Part shown: in pieces, positions 1-7,802 of the stretch | Numbering within the stretch: the stretch's first letter is position 1 | Layout of the letters: every line of letters begins with the position of its first letter | Assembly: GCA_030670005.1 (NCBI GenBank) | Contig: DAOVCL010000004.1 | Location: forward strand, 1 to 27,370 | DNA from: Candidatus Zixiibacteriota bacterium | GTDB lineage: Bacteria; SM23-81; DAOVCL01 | Length of the DNA stretch: 27,370 nucleotides | Reading direction: 5' to 3' | Program-made: the position numbers and the translations under genes | Notes under the pieces: model-generated | Database searches by the model: none | What the model was told of the DNA's origin: nothing | What the model saw: only the letters and a program-made list of their open reading frames with translations

Positions 1-39
1 TTTCATTCTTAATTTACATTCTTCATTTTACATTGCTAC

Positions 40-70
40 TGATCCCTGACCCCCGTGAACTGTTACTAAT
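40..70. repeat. 31-bp repeat, copy 1 (upstream of rpsA)
   Basis: These 31 bases recur exactly at 5355-5385, where they sit just before the lapA ribosome binding site. A diverged inverted copy lies at 5106-5130 just after miaB. The core reads CCTGACCCCCGTGAACTG. The bases before it (1-39) are AT-rich and low in complexity. No coding content is seen. Confidence 0.8.
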
Positions 71-91
71 GGGCTCATTCAAGAAAGTTAC

Positions 92-106
92 TGGCCCGTC
101 GGGCCA
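92..106. other. Short hairpin in the rpsA leader
   Basis: TGGCCC and GGGCCA form a perfect 6-bp stem around a 3-nt loop, 15 nt before the rpsA Shine-Dalgarno (GGGAGGA, 121-127). No T-run follows, so it is not a standard terminator. It could be an end-of-transcript remnant or a leader structure, and S1 genes are often translationally autoregulated. The regulatory role is inference. Confidence 0.35.
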
Positions 107-135
107 AGTTTACATAGAGAGGGAGGAACCGTTTA

Positions 136-2004
136 ATGGAAAAGAAGGAGGAAGAAAAGAAGGAGGTTAACCTGAAAGGAGGTGAGAAGAAGGTCAAGGT
201 TGAGAAGAAGGCTCAGCCAGCGAAGAAAACAGCTCCGAAGGGAAAGGCTAAGACCACCTCCAAGCCCAAACCGGCAGAGGCCAAAGTAAAGAAAGAGGCT
301 AAGCCTACCCCTGAGGTAGAAGAGAAAGTGGAACCCTCTCCCCAGGATTTTGAGGAACTGCTCAAGCTTTATGAAAATAGCCTGGCCGAGATAAAGGAGG
401 GAGAGATCATCAAGGGGAAGGTGCTCAAGGTGGGCAAGGAGGATGTAATAATAGATGTGAGCTTTAAGTCCGAGGGGATAATACCTTTGAGCGAATTTGG
501 TAATCATCCCGAGGTAAAGGTTGGGGATGAGATAGATATCTTCTTGGAGTCCATAGAGGATCAGGACGGTCAGGTTGTCCTCTCCAAGTCAAGGGCAGAT
601 TTCCTCTTGGTCTGGGATCGGATAAGGAAGGCCTATGAGACGGGCGAGCCGATGGAGGGTAAGGTGAGGAAGAGGGTGAAGGGGGGAATGATAGTCAACC
701 TCTTCGGTGTGGAGGCCTTTCTTCCCGGCTCTCAGATAGACACCAAACAGGTGAGGGATTTTGATCAGTATGTGGGTCAGACCCTATTGTTGAAGGTCAT
801 TAAGCTGAACAAGTTGAGGAGGAATATAGTCGTCTCTCGCCGGGCGATCTTGGAGGAGGAGAGGGTGAAACTTAGGGAGAAGCTGCTCTCTGAGATAGAG
901 GAGGGCCAGGTGAGGAAAGGTGAGGTGAAGAACATAACCGACTTTGGCGCCTTCGTCGACCTTGGTGGATTAGATGGCCTTCTCCATATTACCGATATGT
1001 CCTGGGGGAGGATCAGCCACCCCTCTGAGCTCCTGGCTTTAGGGGATGAGATAGAGGTGAAGGTGCTCACCTATGACCGCCAGAAGGACAGGGTCTCCCT
1101 GGGATTAAAGCAGCTCACCCCCTATCCCTGGGAGAATGTGGAGGAGAAATACCCTGTGGATAAGAAGGTAAGAGGGAGGGTGGTGAGCATCGCCGATTAT
1201 GGCGCCTTTGTGGAGCTGGAGAAAGGAGTGGAGGGGCTGATTCATGTCTCAGATATGTCTTGGACAGAACATATAAGGCATCCCTCCAAGGTGGTAGCCA
1301 TTGGTGATATAGTGGAAGCGGTTGTGCTCAGCGTTGACGGGAAGAACGAGAAGATTGCCCTGGGGCTTAAGCAGGTGGAGCCCGACCCCTGGTTGACCCT
1401 TCCCCAGAGACATCCCGTAGGCTCGAAACTGGTAGGAAGGGTGAGGAATCTCACCTCATTTGGGGCCTTTGTGGAGGTGGAAGAGGGAATAGATGGTTTG
1501 GTCCATATCTCCGATATGTCCTGGACGAAAAGGGTGCAGCACCCCTCCGAGGTGATGAAGAAGGGAGAGAAGGTGGAGGTGGTTGTCCTGGATATTGACC
1601 AGGAGAACCGCAGGGTCTCCCTGGGCTACAAGCAGGCCCAGGATAACCCCTGGCCAGAGCTTGCCGGGAAATATGCCAAGAATGTGGAGACAAAGGGGCT
1701 AATAACCAGGATCTACGATAGGGGGGTAGTGGTAAACCTTCCTGGAGATGTAGAGGGGTTTGTTCCTCTGGCCCATCTGGGGAAGCCGGGGCTTAAGAAG
1801 CCCTCAGAGGCCTTCAAGCTAAAGGATGAACTCCCCCTGAGGGTGGTGGAGTTCGACGCCAAGGAGAGGAAGATAATCTTGAGCGTGAGGGAGTATTTTG
1901 AGGGTAAGGAGAAGGAGTTGTTGGATAATTATCTGGCCCAACACCCCTCCAAAACTGTAAAGATGAGGGATATGGTGGAAAATCCTCCCGAAAAGGAGGA
2001 ATGA
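136..2004 (+). CDS. rpsA: 30S ribosomal protein S1
   Basis: Ribosomal protein S1 binds mRNA on the small subunit and helps initiation on structured or weak leaders. The 622-residue product has six S1 (OB-fold) repeats at about residues 87-150, 170-235, 256-325, 343-411, 430-498 and 516-583. Repeats 3-5 carry the typical FGAFV and GLxHxSDMSW signatures. Residues 1-66 are an added low-complexity tail rich in Lys, Glu, Ala and Pro, which accounts for most of the excess over the 557 residues of E. coli S1. The ATG at 136 has a strong GGGAGGA site 8 nt upstream. The stop overlaps the ATG of the next gene (ATGA), indicating translational coupling to mtaB. The family call is secure; the tail's function is unknown. 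Confidence 0.96.
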   Translation: MEKKEEEKKEVNLKGGEKKVKVEKKAQPAKKTAPKGKAKTTSKPKPAEAKVKKEAKPTPEVEEKVEPSPQDFEELLKLYENSLAEIKEGEIIKGKVLKVGKEDVIIDVSFKSEGIIPLSEFGNHPEVKVGDEIDIFLESIEDQDGQVVLSKSRADFLLVWDRIRKAYETGEPMEGKVRKRVKGGMIVNLFGVEAFLPGSQIDTKQVRDFDQYVGQTLLLKVIKLNKLRRNIVVSRRAILEEERVKLREKLLSEIEEGQVRKGEVKNITDFGAFVDLGGLDGLLHITDMSWGRISHPSELLALGDEIEVKVLTYDRQKDRVSLGLKQLTPYPWENVEEKYPVDKKVRGRVVSIADYGAFVELEKGVEGLIHVSDMSWTEHIRHPSKVVAIGDIVEAVVLSVDGKNEKIALGLKQVEPDPWLTLPQRHPVGSKLVGRVRNLTSFGAFVEVEEGIDGLVHISDMSWTKRVQHPSEVMKKGEKVEVVVLDIDQENRRVSLGYKQAQDNPWPELAGKYAKNVETKGLITRIYDRGVVVNLPGDVEGFVPLAHLGKPGLKKPSEAFKLKDELPLRVVEFDAKERKIILSVREYFEGKEKELLDNYLAQHPSKTVKMRDMVENPPEKEE

Positions 2005-3287
2005 TTGTGCCCTGTCAGGGAAAAGTTGCCTTCCGTAGCTTCGGTTGTAAGCTGAACCAGTTTGAGACCGAGTTCATCAGGGAGGATTTCCTGCGGGCCG
2101 GCTTCAGGGAGGTGGGCTTCTCTCAGCTCTCGGATATCTATCTTATCAACACCTGTTCGGTGACTTCCCAAAGCGATTACCATGCCCGCCAGGCCATCAG
2201 GAAAGCTCGCCGTCTTTCCCCACACTCCTTTATCATAGCCACTGGCTGCTATGCCCAGCTAAACCCTTCAGCTCTGGCCGGGCTGGCAGATCTTGTCTTG
2301 GGCAACAGGGAAAAACGGGATGTCCTGCATTATCTTAACGGGACCAATGGAGGAGGGAAGGTCTTCACCTCTCCCTCCTCCGGGTTTTCCGCATTTCCCA
2401 GAATGGTAATAGGGGGCTTTCAGGGCCATACCAGGGCATTCATCAAGGTCCAGGATGGCTGCAGCACTCCTTGTAGCTTCTGCATTGTCCCCCAGGCCAG
2501 GGGGAGATCGATATCTGCCTCCTTAGAGGATATCCTCTCCCAGATAGAATCATTGGCCCAGGCAGGGTTCAAGGAGGTAGTCCTCACTGGGGTAAACATT
2601 GGCAACCTGGGGGCTAACCTCGTCAAGCTCTTGGAGAGACTTGAGGGTATGGAACTCCCCCAGAGGGTAAGGCTCAGCTCCATCGAGCCCACGGATTTCA
2701 CCCCTGAGCTCATTGGCTTTGCGGCCAGCTCCCGCAAGATCTGTCCCCATTTCCACATCCCCCTGCAGAGCGGCGATAAGGGCATCCTGCAGCTAATGAA
2801 CCGACAATATAACCCATCATTCTATGAGGACCTCATCCGGGAGCTAAGGTCAAAGGTTCCCCAGGCCGGAATTGGGGCCGATGTCTTAGTGGGCTTTCCC
2901 GGGGAGGGGGAGAAGGCCTTCAGAAATACCTACCAACTGGTGGAGAGGCTCCCCCTGACCTACCTCCATGTCTTCTCCTACTCTCCCAGAGAGGGCACTC
3001 CAGCAGCCAAATTCCCTGATCAGGTTGACCCGACAGTAAAAAAGGAGAGATCCCTCCTGTTGAGGAGGTTGGGAATGGAGAAATGGCGAAGGTTCAGGGA
3101 GGGATTTCTGGGTCAAACCCTTGAGATCTTGGTAGAAAGGGGTGAAAAGGAAGGGTTTTTCACTGGTCTTTCGGGGAATTATATCCGGGTATACATCAAG
3201 GGAGGGGGAAAGCTAAGGAATAGGATGGTTCGGGTAAGGGCCCTTGACCTTAAGGAGAAAGGGATTTGGGGAGAGCTGGTGGAGTAA
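2001..3287 (+). CDS. mtaB: tRNA t6A37 methylthiotransferase MtaB
   Basis: A radical SAM methylthiotransferase that converts t6A37 to ms2t6A37 in ANN-decoding tRNAs. It has the N-terminal UPF0004 domain with cluster cysteines C16, C52 and C83. The radical SAM motif CxxxCxxC is at C154, C158 and C161. A C-terminal TRAM-like segment covers about residues 365-428. The GCKLNQFE signature distinguishes MtaB from MiaB (GCQMN). The 428-residue length is normal. The start is not certain: the ATG at 2001 overlaps the rpsA stop, but GGAGG (1995-1999) is only 1 nt from it. The GTG at 2007 would have a normal 7-nt spacing and loses only two residues. The gene is coupled to rpsA, so it is probably co-transcribed with it. 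Confidence 0.93.
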   Translation: MIVPCQGKVAFRSFGCKLNQFETEFIREDFLRAGFREVGFSQLSDIYLINTCSVTSQSDYHARQAIRKARRLSPHSFIIATGCYAQLNPSALAGLADLVLGNREKRDVLHYLNGTNGGGKVFTSPSSGFSAFPRMVIGGFQGHTRAFIKVQDGCSTPCSFCIVPQARGRSISASLEDILSQIESLAQAGFKEVVLTGVNIGNLGANLVKLLERLEGMELPQRVRLSSIEPTDFTPELIGFAASSRKICPHFHIPLQSGDKGILQLMNRQYNPSFYEDLIRELRSKVPQAGIGADVLVGFPGEGEKAFRNTYQLVERLPLTYLHVFSYSPREGTPAAKFPDQVDPTVKKERSLLLRRLGMEKWRRFREGFLGQTLEILVERGEKEGFFTGLSGNYIRVYIKGGGKLRNRMVRVRALDLKEKGIWGELVE

Positions 3288-3477
3288 GTGTAGGTAAGTG
3301 ATAAAAAATTCCTGACAGTTTAGCCCGATCTATTCATTCATGAATTACTACCAAATTTGTAGGTGGTGATTCTTAATCTTTGAGTTTAACCATTTAACCA
3401 CAGAGAACATAGAGAGAGACAGAAAACTATCTTATTGTTCAGGTCACATTATAGTTTACACATTGGTATTTAAAGTG

Positions 3478-3607
3478 TCATTGCGAGGCTTGTCCCGAGC
3501 CGAAGCCCCGAACGAAGTGAGGGGGCAAACGAGGGAACTAGCCGAAGCAATCTCATGGTCTAAACTCCCATTCAGCGTTTTGGATTGCTTCGCTGCGCTC
3601 GCAATGA
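3478..3607. repeat. Palindromic intergenic repeat between mtaB and miaB
   Basis: The gap 3288-3806 (519 bases) holds no convincing gene. At its centre lies a 130-bp element with perfect 10-bp inverted ends (TCATTGCGAG and CTCGCAATGA). It has inner inverted blocks GAAGCAATC (3544-3552) and GATTGCTTC (3583-3591). This resembles small non-autonomous palindromic repeats scattered in many environmental genomes. A partial relative (GGATTGCTTCGCTG) is at 22160-22173. The rest of the gap is AT-rich with ACCACAGAGAACA-type repeat text. The short reading frame at 3463-3648 runs through the palindrome and is rejected as a gene. Confidence 0.75.
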
Positions 3608-3806
3608 CATGTAATCTATTTAGTGACCCCAGTAGTAACTGGAGATAATACTTTTAAAAAAATAGGAATGGCGCTTAAGCAAAAAATCGAAAAATGCCCC
3701 TGAACATCAAGAACCCAGAATATAATTCATTTCATCTGAATATGTTACCCAACTGTTGTAGCATCTTTACTGCCCCATTAAAGGATACCAATAGGGAAAA
3801 TGCAGT

Positions 3807-5099
3807 ATGAATAGGAACTTCTATATCAAGAGCTATGGTTGTCAGATGAACCTGCTGGACTCCCAGCTTGCCGCCGGTATCCTGACCCAGGAGGGCTACC
3901 TCCCCACAGATGATCCCTCTCAGGCCGGGGTGATCCTGGTGAATACCTGTGCGGTAAGGGGGCATGCCGAGCAGAGGGCCTTGGGAAGGATAAGGGACCT
4001 TTTAAGATATAAAGAAAACAATTCCAGGGTAAAATTTGTGGTAATGGGTTGTATGGCCCAAAGATTTGGGGAAGAACTCTTCAAGTTGGCCCCTGGGGTG
4101 GATATAGTGACTGGCCCTGACTCCTACCGCAAGCTTCCCGGGCTCTTGGAAAACTTAGACCATAGCCCCATTGTCTCCCTCAAGCTTAACTCAGAGGAGA
4201 GCTACTCTAAGGTGGTTGCCCAGAGGGAAAAGGGGATCTCAGCCTTTGTCTCGGTGATGAGGGGGTGTGATAACTTCTGTAGCTTCTGCATTGTTCCCTT
4301 GGTAAGGGGAAGGGAGAGAAGCAGGCCCCCAGAGGAGATAGCCGCAGAGGTGAGGACTCTTGTCACCCAAGGATTTAAGGAAGTCACCCTTCTGGGGCAG
4401 AATGTGAACTCCTACCACTGGGAGGGGACTGACTTTCCCTCTCTCCTCTGGAGGTTGAACCAGATAGAGGGCTTAGGGAGGATAAGGTTTACCACCTCCC
4501 ATCCCAAGGACCTTTCCCCCAGCCTCTTAGAGGCCATCCAAGGGGCGGGGAAGGTCTGTGAGCATCTCCACCTCCCCCTGCAGTCAGGCTCAGACCACAT
4601 CCTCAAGAGGATGAATAGGGGATACACCCTAAAAGACTATTTGAGAATAGTTGAAGAGGCCCGTCGCATCATCCCGGATCTGGCCCTGACCACGGACCTC
4701 ATCACTGGCTTCCCTGGGGAGAAGGAGGAGGACTTCCAGAGGACGGTGGAGGTTATGAAGGAAGTCAGTTTTGACTCCTCCTTCTCCTTTAAATACTCCC
4801 CCCGTCCAGGGACCAAGGCGGCTGGGTTTGCCGACGATGTCCCTCCCCAGGTAAAGGCAGAGAGGCTTACCGTCCTTATCGAACTTCAGAGGAGGATAAC
4901 AGCCAAGAGAAATCAAGCCCTGGTGGGGACTACCCAGGAGGTGTTGGTGGAGAAGAGGGGGAAGCTCCCCGGCCAGCTCTATGGAAGGACGAGGACAAAC
5001 AAACCGGTCGTCTTTCCTGCCCAGAAGGGGGCAATGGGCAAGACCCTGAAGCTGAAGATTATCAAGGCTAAGGGTTGGACCCTCTTCGGGAAACTTTAA
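3807..5099 (+). CDS. miaB: tRNA i6A37 methylthiotransferase MiaB
   Basis: A radical SAM enzyme that adds the 2-methylthio group to i6A37 of UNN-decoding tRNAs, using two 4Fe-4S clusters. The SYGCQMN signature lies at residues 9-15. C12, C48 and C82 ligate the auxiliary cluster, and C154, C158 and C161 form the radical SAM motif. A TRAM domain occupies about residues 370-430. The 430-residue length is standard. The ATG at 3807 gives the canonical N-terminus; the upstream AGGGA (3793-3797) is a modest ribosome site. It is a paralogue of mtaB, which lies 519 bases upstream on the same strand. The palindromic gap between them makes a separate transcript likely. Confidence 0.95.
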   Translation: MNRNFYIKSYGCQMNLLDSQLAAGILTQEGYLPTDDPSQAGVILVNTCAVRGHAEQRALGRIRDLLRYKENNSRVKFVVMGCMAQRFGEELFKLAPGVDIVTGPDSYRKLPGLLENLDHSPIVSLKLNSEESYSKVVAQREKGISAFVSVMRGCDNFCSFCIVPLVRGRERSRPPEEIAAEVRTLVTQGFKEVTLLGQNVNSYHWEGTDFPSLLWRLNQIEGLGRIRFTTSHPKDLSPSLLEAIQGAGKVCEHLHLPLQSGSDHILKRMNRGYTLKDYLRIVEEARRIIPDLALTTDLITGFPGEKEEDFQRTVEVMKEVSFDSSFSFKYSPRPGTKAAGFADDVPPQVKAERLTVLIELQRRITAKRNQALVGTTQEVLVEKRGKLPGQLYGRTRTNKPVVFPAQKGAMGKTLKLKIIKAKGWTLFGKL

Positions 5100-5105
5100 C
5101 AAGAG

Positions 5106-5130
5106 AACAGTTCACGGAGGTCAGGGAACA
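5106..5130. repeat. Diverged inverted copy of the 31-bp repeat
   Basis: The 25 bases are the reverse complement of the repeat at 40-70 and 5355-5385 with two mismatches (AACAGTTCACGGAGG start). With 5355-5385 it forms a long-range inverted pair that brackets the miaB-lapA gap. An AT-rich tract follows (5141-5180). Confidence 0.65.
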
Positions 5131-5200
5131 GGGGTCAGGATTAAGAATTAAGGATTAAAATAAAACAGGGGAAATTAAGCAAAAATATGTGGGAGACATC

Positions 5201-5242
5201 TCCTGATGCAACAGTGTGCTGTCAGGACTTACCTCCTGACAG
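5201..5242. other. Competing hairpins in the miaB-lapA gap
   Basis: CTGTCAGGA (5219-5227) pairs perfectly with TCCTGACAG (5234-5242) around a 6-nt loop. TCCTGA at 5201-5206 can instead pair with TCAGGA at 5222-5227, so the two structures exclude each other. There is no T-run. Further on, CGGCTAAAGCCG (5289-5300) and TCCCGAT-CCC-ATCGGGA (5333-5349) form two more small hairpins. The gap 5100-5398 carries no gene. Whether this is attenuation-like control or mere repeat debris cannot be decided from the sequence. Confidence 0.4.
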
Positions 5243-5354
5243 ATCTTGAATGAGAGACCTCTCCCCCATAGGGGGATCTAATAGACCTCGGCTAAAGCCG
5301 GGCAGAAGAATACCCGATTGCTCCCGAAGGGATCCCGATCCCATCGGGACGGGG

Positions 5355-5385
5355 TGATCCCTGACCCCCGTGAACTGTTACTAAT
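5355..5385. repeat. 31-bp repeat, copy 2 (upstream of lapA)
   Basis: Exact copy of 40-70. It ends one base before GAGGAGG (5387-5393), the ribosome site of lapA. Copy 1 is in a comparable place, 66 nt upstream of rpsA. Confidence 0.8.
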
Positions 5386-5398
5386 CGAGGAGGATATT

Positions 5399-5716
5399 AT
5401 GTGGCTATGGAAGCTCTTCTTTATGGCCGTGATTATGGTGTTGCTCTTAGGCTTTGCCATTCAGAACCTGGATCAGAGGGTAGAGGTTACCATCTATAAG
5501 TGGCATTTCATTGAAGTCCCCCTCATCCTGGTGATGTTTGAGTCGTTCGTGGCCGGGGTGGTAGTCCTCTTTCTCTTCACCGCAGTCCACGACCTCCAGA
5601 TGAGGGGACAATTGCATAGGCAATGCGGTGAGGTGAAAAGGCTCAAGGAGGAACTTGCCTCCCTGAGGAATATGCCCTTTGAAGAGGAGATCCCTAAGGA
5701 GGAGGAGAAAAGTTGA
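5399..5716 (+). CDS. lapA: LapA-like inner membrane protein (DUF1049)
   Basis: A small membrane protein of the LapA/YciS family, which works with LapB in controlling lipopolysaccharide assembly in enterobacteria. From the ATG at 5399 the product is 105 residues. Two hydrophobic helices lie at about 5-21 and 41-62, followed by a basic, charged coiled-coil tail. The FAIQNLDQRVEV stretch after helix 1 is typical of the family. The longer in-frame start at 5318 is rejected: it runs through repeat sequence, whereas 5399 has GAGGAGG 5 nt upstream. Its stop overlaps the TTG start of lapB by 4 nt. The family call rests on topology, size and the lapB neighbour. Confidence 0.85.
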   Translation: MWLWKLFFMAVIMVLLLGFAIQNLDQRVEVTIYKWHFIEVPLILVMFESFVAGVVVLFLFTAVHDLQMRGQLHRQCGEVKRLKEELASLRNMPFEEEIPKEEEKS

Positions 5717-6825
5717 CTTTGACCTGGGTAATTTTTGGCCTGGTAATCCTCATCCTTCTCTTTGTCCTCTGGAGGGTGAGGGGTTTGAGGAGGAGACCCA
5801 ACAGGGATCTCTACTCCGAGGGACTTAGGCTCCTCCTCGATGGGGAGAGGGATAGGGCTTACCGCATGTTGCGGGAGGTGGTGAAGACGAATCCAGACAA
5901 CATCGGCGCCTACCTCAAACTCGGTGACCTCCTGCGGGAGAGGGGTGAGGCTGAGAGGGCCTTAAGGGTGCATAAGGAGTTAATCCTTAGACCTAACCTG
6001 AGGAAGGGGGATAAGCCCTTCATTCTAAAGAGCTTAGCACTGGATCACATTGGGATGGGGCAGAACTCCTCTGCGATAATGGTGCTCGAGGAGCTTCTAA
6101 AAAGCAACGATTACCAGCTTTGGGCCTTGGAGAAACTCCTTCCCCTCTATGAGAAGGGGGAGCTTTGGGCTGAGGCCTTCGAGGTTCGCCAGAGGATAGC
6201 AAAGCTAAAAAGGGAGGATGCAGCGGCAGATTTGGCCCTCTACAAGGCTACTGCTGGAGAGAATCTGGCCTCTAAGGGGGAGTTAAAGAGGGCCAGGTCA
6301 TACTTCAAGGAGGCATTAAAGCTTGATCCCCAGTGTGCAGCCGCCTACTTCCGGCTTGGTAACAGCTACCACAGGGAGGAGAAGTGGGGCGAGGCCGTTG
6401 ACTGGTGGAAGAGGCTAGGGGAGCAGATTCCTCAAAAGGGGTTCATTGGCTTCAAGAGATTGGAGGAGGCCCTCTATAAGCTGGGGAGATTTGAGGAGAT
6501 TATGGAGATCTATCAGCGAATCCTGGAGAGGGAACCGGGACAGAGGGAGACCATTCTGGCCTTGGTCGATATCTATGAGAAGAAGGGGAAGATAGATGAG
6601 GCTATTGGCGTCTGTGAGAGATTTCGGGGCTCATCCCAGGAGGTTTTGCCCCTTCTGGCCAAACTATACCTCCAGAAGGGAGATCTCCCCAGATCCCAGG
6701 AGGTGATAGATGAGCTTTCGCAGAGGGAGGAGAGGGTTTATGTCTGCCGCTGGTGTGGTTACAGGTCCGAGGAGCCGCTCTGGAGATGTCCCCAGTGCCA
6801 GAGGTGGAGGGGATTTGGCATCTAA
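5713..6825 (+). CDS. lapB: LapB-like TPR protein with rubredoxin-type C-terminus
   Basis: In E. coli, LapB (YciM) is an inner-membrane adaptor that steers the FtsH-mediated turnover of LpxC and so sets the LPS synthesis rate. This 370-residue product has the same plan. One N-terminal membrane helix (about 4-20) is followed by tandem TPR motifs (about 33-340). A zinc or iron knuckle ends the protein with C345-x2-C348 and C359-x2-C362. It starts at TTG 5713, overlapping the lapA stop (TTGA), so translation is coupled. The domain order makes the family call strong. Control of LpxC in this organism is inferred from E. coli, not shown here. Confidence 0.88.
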   Translation: MTLTWVIFGLVILILLFVLWRVRGLRRRPNRDLYSEGLRLLLDGERDRAYRMLREVVKTNPDNIGAYLKLGDLLRERGEAERALRVHKELILRPNLRKGDKPFILKSLALDHIGMGQNSSAIMVLEELLKSNDYQLWALEKLLPLYEKGELWAEAFEVRQRIAKLKREDAAADLALYKATAGENLASKGELKRARSYFKEALKLDPQCAAAYFRLGNSYHREEKWGEAVDWWKRLGEQIPQKGFIGFKRLEEALYKLGRFEEIMEIYQRILEREPGQRETILALVDIYEKKGKIDEAIGVCERFRGSSQEVLPLLAKLYLQKGDLPRSQEVIDELSQREERVYVCRWCGYRSEEPLWRCPQCQRWRGFGI

Positions 6826-7774
6826 GATGACTCTACTTCTGGCCCTGGTTGCCTTGAGTTGTGCCCCCTTGACTTCCTCTACCCATCTTCAAACCATTGC
6901 AGATAGCTACCGGAGGGGAGATGTTGAAAAGGCCCGCCGCTCCCTGCAGAAATATCTCGAAGCTCACCCTTCGGATCCCCAGGCCCTCTACTGGGCATCC
7001 CTCTTCGAGCCCCAAGCCGAGACTTCTGCCCACCACCTGCGGAAGCTCCTCTCCCTTCAGCCCCAGGGGGAACTGGCCGATAGAGCAGCTATATCCTTGG
7101 GGGAAAATCTCTACTCCCAGGGACTTTACCTCTCCTGCCAAAAGGCACTGAGACATAACTTTGGGGCCCTAACCCAAAAGGCCGAGGCAGAATATTGGTT
7201 GGGACGAAACTTCCTGGCCTTAAACCAGCCGGATTCGGCTCAGAGCTGTTTTCAAGCCGCCATCTCCCAGGGGGTTGAGCCCCTCCCTAAGGGTTTGGCT
7301 CAGATAGGCATAGGTGATTGCTTTTTTGTCAAAGGGGAGTATGCCTCTGCTCTCAGGGAGTATAGGGCAACCGAAGATAGCCTCCCTCTGTCCCAGCTTC
7401 TCCCTCAGATTCTATGGAAAGAAGCCCTCTCCTTAGAGGGCTTGGGCCGAAACAAGGAGGCCAATAAATACTATGGCTACATCCTGGATAGGTTTCCTGG
7501 CAGCTATCCGGCCAGAGTCGCCGGGGAGAAGTTAGGGCGAAAGCCGAATAGGGAGAGGTTCTCCCTTCAGTTAGGTGCCTTCAAAAGAGAGGCGAACGCC
7601 AGAAACTTAAAGGGACTCATAGAGGGAGATGGATACCAGGCCTGGATAGAGGTGAAAGGGGATCTCTTCATAGTTTTGGTAGGTAGCCTGAAGGGGAGGG
7701 AAGAGGCCAAGGCCTTTGGGGAGGAGCTAAAGGGGAGATACAAGCTGGACTATAGGATCGTTCCCCTCTATTGA
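6815..7774 (+). CDS. TPR and SPOR domain lipoprotein
   Basis: The product is a predicted exported envelope protein with tetratricopeptide repeats across about residues 25-235. A C-terminal SPOR domain (last about 73 residues, from RFSLQLGAFK) binds denuded septal peptidoglycan in known families. I place the start at TTG 6815: GGAGG (6806-6810) lies 4 nt upstream, and this start supplies a lysine before the hydrophobic segment. The ATG at 6827 is the alternative and gives a signal without a basic residue. The signal ends in VALSC, a weak lipobox, so lipid attachment is probable but not certain. It overlaps the end of lapB by 11 nt and is the last gene of the lapA-lapB unit. It is not a recognised named gene. 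Confidence 0.78.
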   Translation: MASKMTLLLALVALSCAPLTSSTHLQTIADSYRRGDVEKARRSLQKYLEAHPSDPQALYWASLFEPQAETSAHHLRKLLSLQPQGELADRAAISLGENLYSQGLYLSCQKALRHNFGALTQKAEAEYWLGRNFLALNQPDSAQSCFQAAISQGVEPLPKGLAQIGIGDCFFVKGEYASALREYRATEDSLPLSQLLPQILWKEALSLEGLGRNKEANKYYGYILDRFPGSYPARVAGEKLGRKPNRERFSLQLGAFKREANARNLKGLIEGDGYQAWIEVKGDLFIVLVGSLKGREEAKAFGEELKGRYKLDYRIVPLY

Positions 7775-7799
7775 GCCACGGCAAGACCGTGGCTTTTTT
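7775..7799 (+). terminator. Rho-independent terminator after the SPOR gene
   Basis: GCCACGG (7775-7781) and CCGTGGC (7787-7793) form a perfect 7-bp stem with loop CAAGA, followed directly by six T. It starts right after the TGA stop of the SPOR gene and ends 3 nt before the mutS ATG. It therefore fills the whole gap between the two genes. Confidence 0.88.
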
Positions 7800-7802
7800 A
7801 CG

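Noticed and set aside
3463..3648. Short + strand reading frame between mtaB and miaB
   Set aside because: It runs through the palindromic repeat and has no ribosome site or recognisable domain.
5201..5242. Riboswitch or attenuator before lapA
   Set aside because: Competing hairpins exist but there is no T-run, conserved ligand-binding core or leader peptide; kept only as a structural note.
5318..5398. Longer start for lapA
   Set aside because: The added 27 residues are encoded by hairpin and repeat sequence; a strong ribosome site sits just before the ATG at 5399.
6710..6814. Longer start for the TPR/SPOR gene inside lapB
   Set aside because: It would overlap the conserved zinc knuckle of lapB by over 100 bases and places the signal peptide internally.
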